Shown here piece after piece: positions 62,813-64,000 of a stretch of DNA of 64,000 nt. Numbering within the stretch: position 1 is the first letter of the stretch; every line of letters begins with the position of its first letter. Source of the DNA: an uncultured Clostridia bacterium (lineage in GTDB: Bacteria > Bacillota > Clostridia > Lachnospirales > CAG-274). Both the position numbers and the translations under genes were made by a program. Under the pieces are notes generated by a model. That model was not told where the DNA came from and made no database searches. It was given only the letters and a program-made list of their open reading frames with translations. The DNA lies in contig CAJTVH010000001.1 in the NCBI GenBank assembly GCA_910579745.1, positions 62,001 through 126,000 of the forward strand. Direction: 5' to 3'.

Positions 62813-64000
62813 ATGAAAAGTTATTTTTTATTTTTTATAAGTTTCATGTCGTTGGCTTTATCAATTTTATTTATTTCTGTCGTTTTTGCTGAGGAAGCGT
62901 ATGATAATCAATTTTTGTTTAAATTAAAAGACGATTTGGATGAGGTTTTTCTTACGGAGTACAGAAACTTTGGCGTTGACGTGGTTTCTGAAAATTTGAG
63001 TATATACAAAGCCGATTATGACACGATTGAAAATTTAAGGGAATTGGGTCTTATTGACTACGCTGAGGAGAACGCTTTAATTGAGCTCGCTGATTTGGAA
63101 ACGGGTGAAAGTGTTCCAATAAGCGGGGAAGAACCCAAATATAACGATGCTTATTTTAAAAAACAATGGTATTTTGAGAAACATAATCTTTTAGGAGCTA
63201 AGGAAAGACTCGGAAACGGTAAAGGCGTGAGAATTGCTGTGATAGATTCGGGAGTCGCCGTACAAGAGGATTTCAATTCCTCAAATATAGAAGAGGGATA
63301 TAATTATATAAATCCCGATAAAACGGGAAATTACATAAGCGATAACGATACGCTTACGGTTCGTGTCCATGGTACTCAAGTGGCCGGAATTATATGCTCA
63401 AAAAGCGACAATGAGATTGGCATAGCGGGAATCGCGGAGGAAGCGACTATTGTACCGCTTATAGTATATCAAGACGGAACCAATTCTTTGGAGAATGTTA
63501 TCAGGGCGATAGACGACGCTGTGAGAAAATATAACTGCGATATTATAAATATGTCTCTTACTACTCCGACAAAAAGCAAATTTCTTCAGGAGGCTGTTGA
63601 TTACGCCAATAAAAATAATGTTATAGTTATTGCGGCGGCGGGAAACGGCGGGGCGGCGTCTTATCTTTATCCCGCCTCATGTGAAAATGTTATTTCCGTA
63701 GGCTCAGTTGATTTGGATTTTGGGGTTTCGTATTTTTCTCAAAAAAATGATTATGTCGATATTTCAGCTGCCGGAAGTGGACTTACTCTTGTGGGATGTG
63801 ACGGGGTATATAGGGACGGAAGGCAGGGTACCTCTTTTTCCGCTCCTATTATTTCAGGGTTCGCGGCTCTTATAAAAGAAAAGTATCCATATGTTAACGG
63901 AGAGCTTTTTTTAAAAATTCTTAAAGCGGGAAGTTATGACATAGAAAATGTCGGATATGATATATATACGGGATTTGGAGCCTTTAACGCTTTTGAAAGC
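62813..64000 (+). CDS. Subtilisin-like serine protease (S8), cut by window edge
   Basis: 396 codons are visible. A signal peptide ends SVVFAEE, then a prodomain of about 90 residues. The catalytic triad is seen in AVIDSG (Asp), VHGTQVAG (His) and GTSFSAP (Ser). The mature part begins near residue 115 and the protein continues past the window. It is likely secreted. GGAGG precedes the ATG. Confidence 0.93.
   Translation, partial: MKSYFLFFISFMSLALSILFISVVFAEEAYDNQFLFKLKDDLDEVFLTEYRNFGVDVVSENLSIYKADYDTIENLRELGLIDYAEENALIELADLETGESVPISGEEPKYNDAYFKKQWYFEKHNLLGAKERLGNGKGVRIAVIDSGVAVQEDFNSSNIEEGYNYINPDKTGNYISDNDTLTVRVHGTQVAGIICSKSDNEIGIAGIAEEATIVPLIVYQDGTNSLENVIRAIDDAVRKYNCDIINMSLTTPTKSKFLQEAVDYANKNNVIVIAAAGNGGAASYLYPASCENVISVGSVDLDFGVSYFSQKNDYVDISAAGSGLTLVGCDGVYRDGRQGTSFSAPIISGFAALIKEKYPYVNGELFLKILKAGSYDIENVGYDIYTGFGAFNAFES

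Noticed and set aside
1..64000. CRISPR array
   Set aside because: No regularly spaced identical repeats with unique spacers; the dispersed repeats are inverted-end elements at irregular distances.

Overview
The window is AT-rich and reads as a low-GC, Gram-positive, spore-forming anaerobe of the class Clostridia, possibly in the Lachnospirales. The basis is AAGGAGG-type ribosome binding sites throughout, a PdaB-type sporulation deacetylase, a CotJC-like manganese catalase, a reverse rubrerythrin, a PPi-type phosphofructokinase and an ammonia-dependent AsnA. Species is not claimed. Small inverted-repeat elements of several families are scattered through the spacers.

Left chromosomal part (1-21.4 kb): a sirtuin/B12-radical-SAM pair, an Lrp-aminotransferase-AraC operon, dapF, a PAP2 phosphatase, a lipoprotein, an EF-hand-like protein, tRNA-Ser, a sodium-dependent transporter, a blaI-blaR1-class D beta-lactamase locus with two TACA-NN-TGTA operators, and DAHP synthase followed by a pyridoxal kinase.

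Centre (22,032-43,318): a 21.3-kb element sits inside a pdaB-like gene. The first 188 codons (to about 22,031) and the last 78 codons (from 43,319) are in frame and would rejoin as a 266-residue protein. The two junctions share TGAT, flanked inside the element by a perfectly symmetric 13-8-4-8-13 arrangement as expected for a serine recombinase attP. A 492-residue serine recombinase lies just inside the left end. This is the layout of the sigK-interrupting skin element, here in another sporulation gene. The element also carries a Rep-like protein, an excisionase-like gene that needs a -1 frameshift, an XRE repressor with a candidate shared operator, two Rpn nucleases that each contain a strong internal ribosome binding site and start codon (possible intragenic antitoxins) plus a free-standing copy of that C-terminal piece, an amidoligase/class II glutamine amidotransferase pair, zeta-like kinases, a decayed DUF3791-DUF3990 locus, an HxlR/nitroreductase pair, duplicated nucleotidyltransferases and a run of immunity-like genes. 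Many cargo genes have frameshifts or in-frame stops, while the recombinase and both att sites look intact.

Right chromosomal part (43.3-64 kb): the pdaB 3' part with a terminator, reverse rubrerythrin behind a Fur/PerR-like box, tRNA-Gly, a FIST sensor protein, asnA, a CotJC-like catalase, aguA and aguB (agmatine to putrescine), trmL, an SGNH esterase with S-layer homology repeats, yajC, a second DAHP synthase, PPi-phosphofructokinase, a YihY membrane protein, a GAF-PAS membrane sensor, a coiled-coil membrane protein pair and the start of a subtilisin-like protease cut by the window edge.
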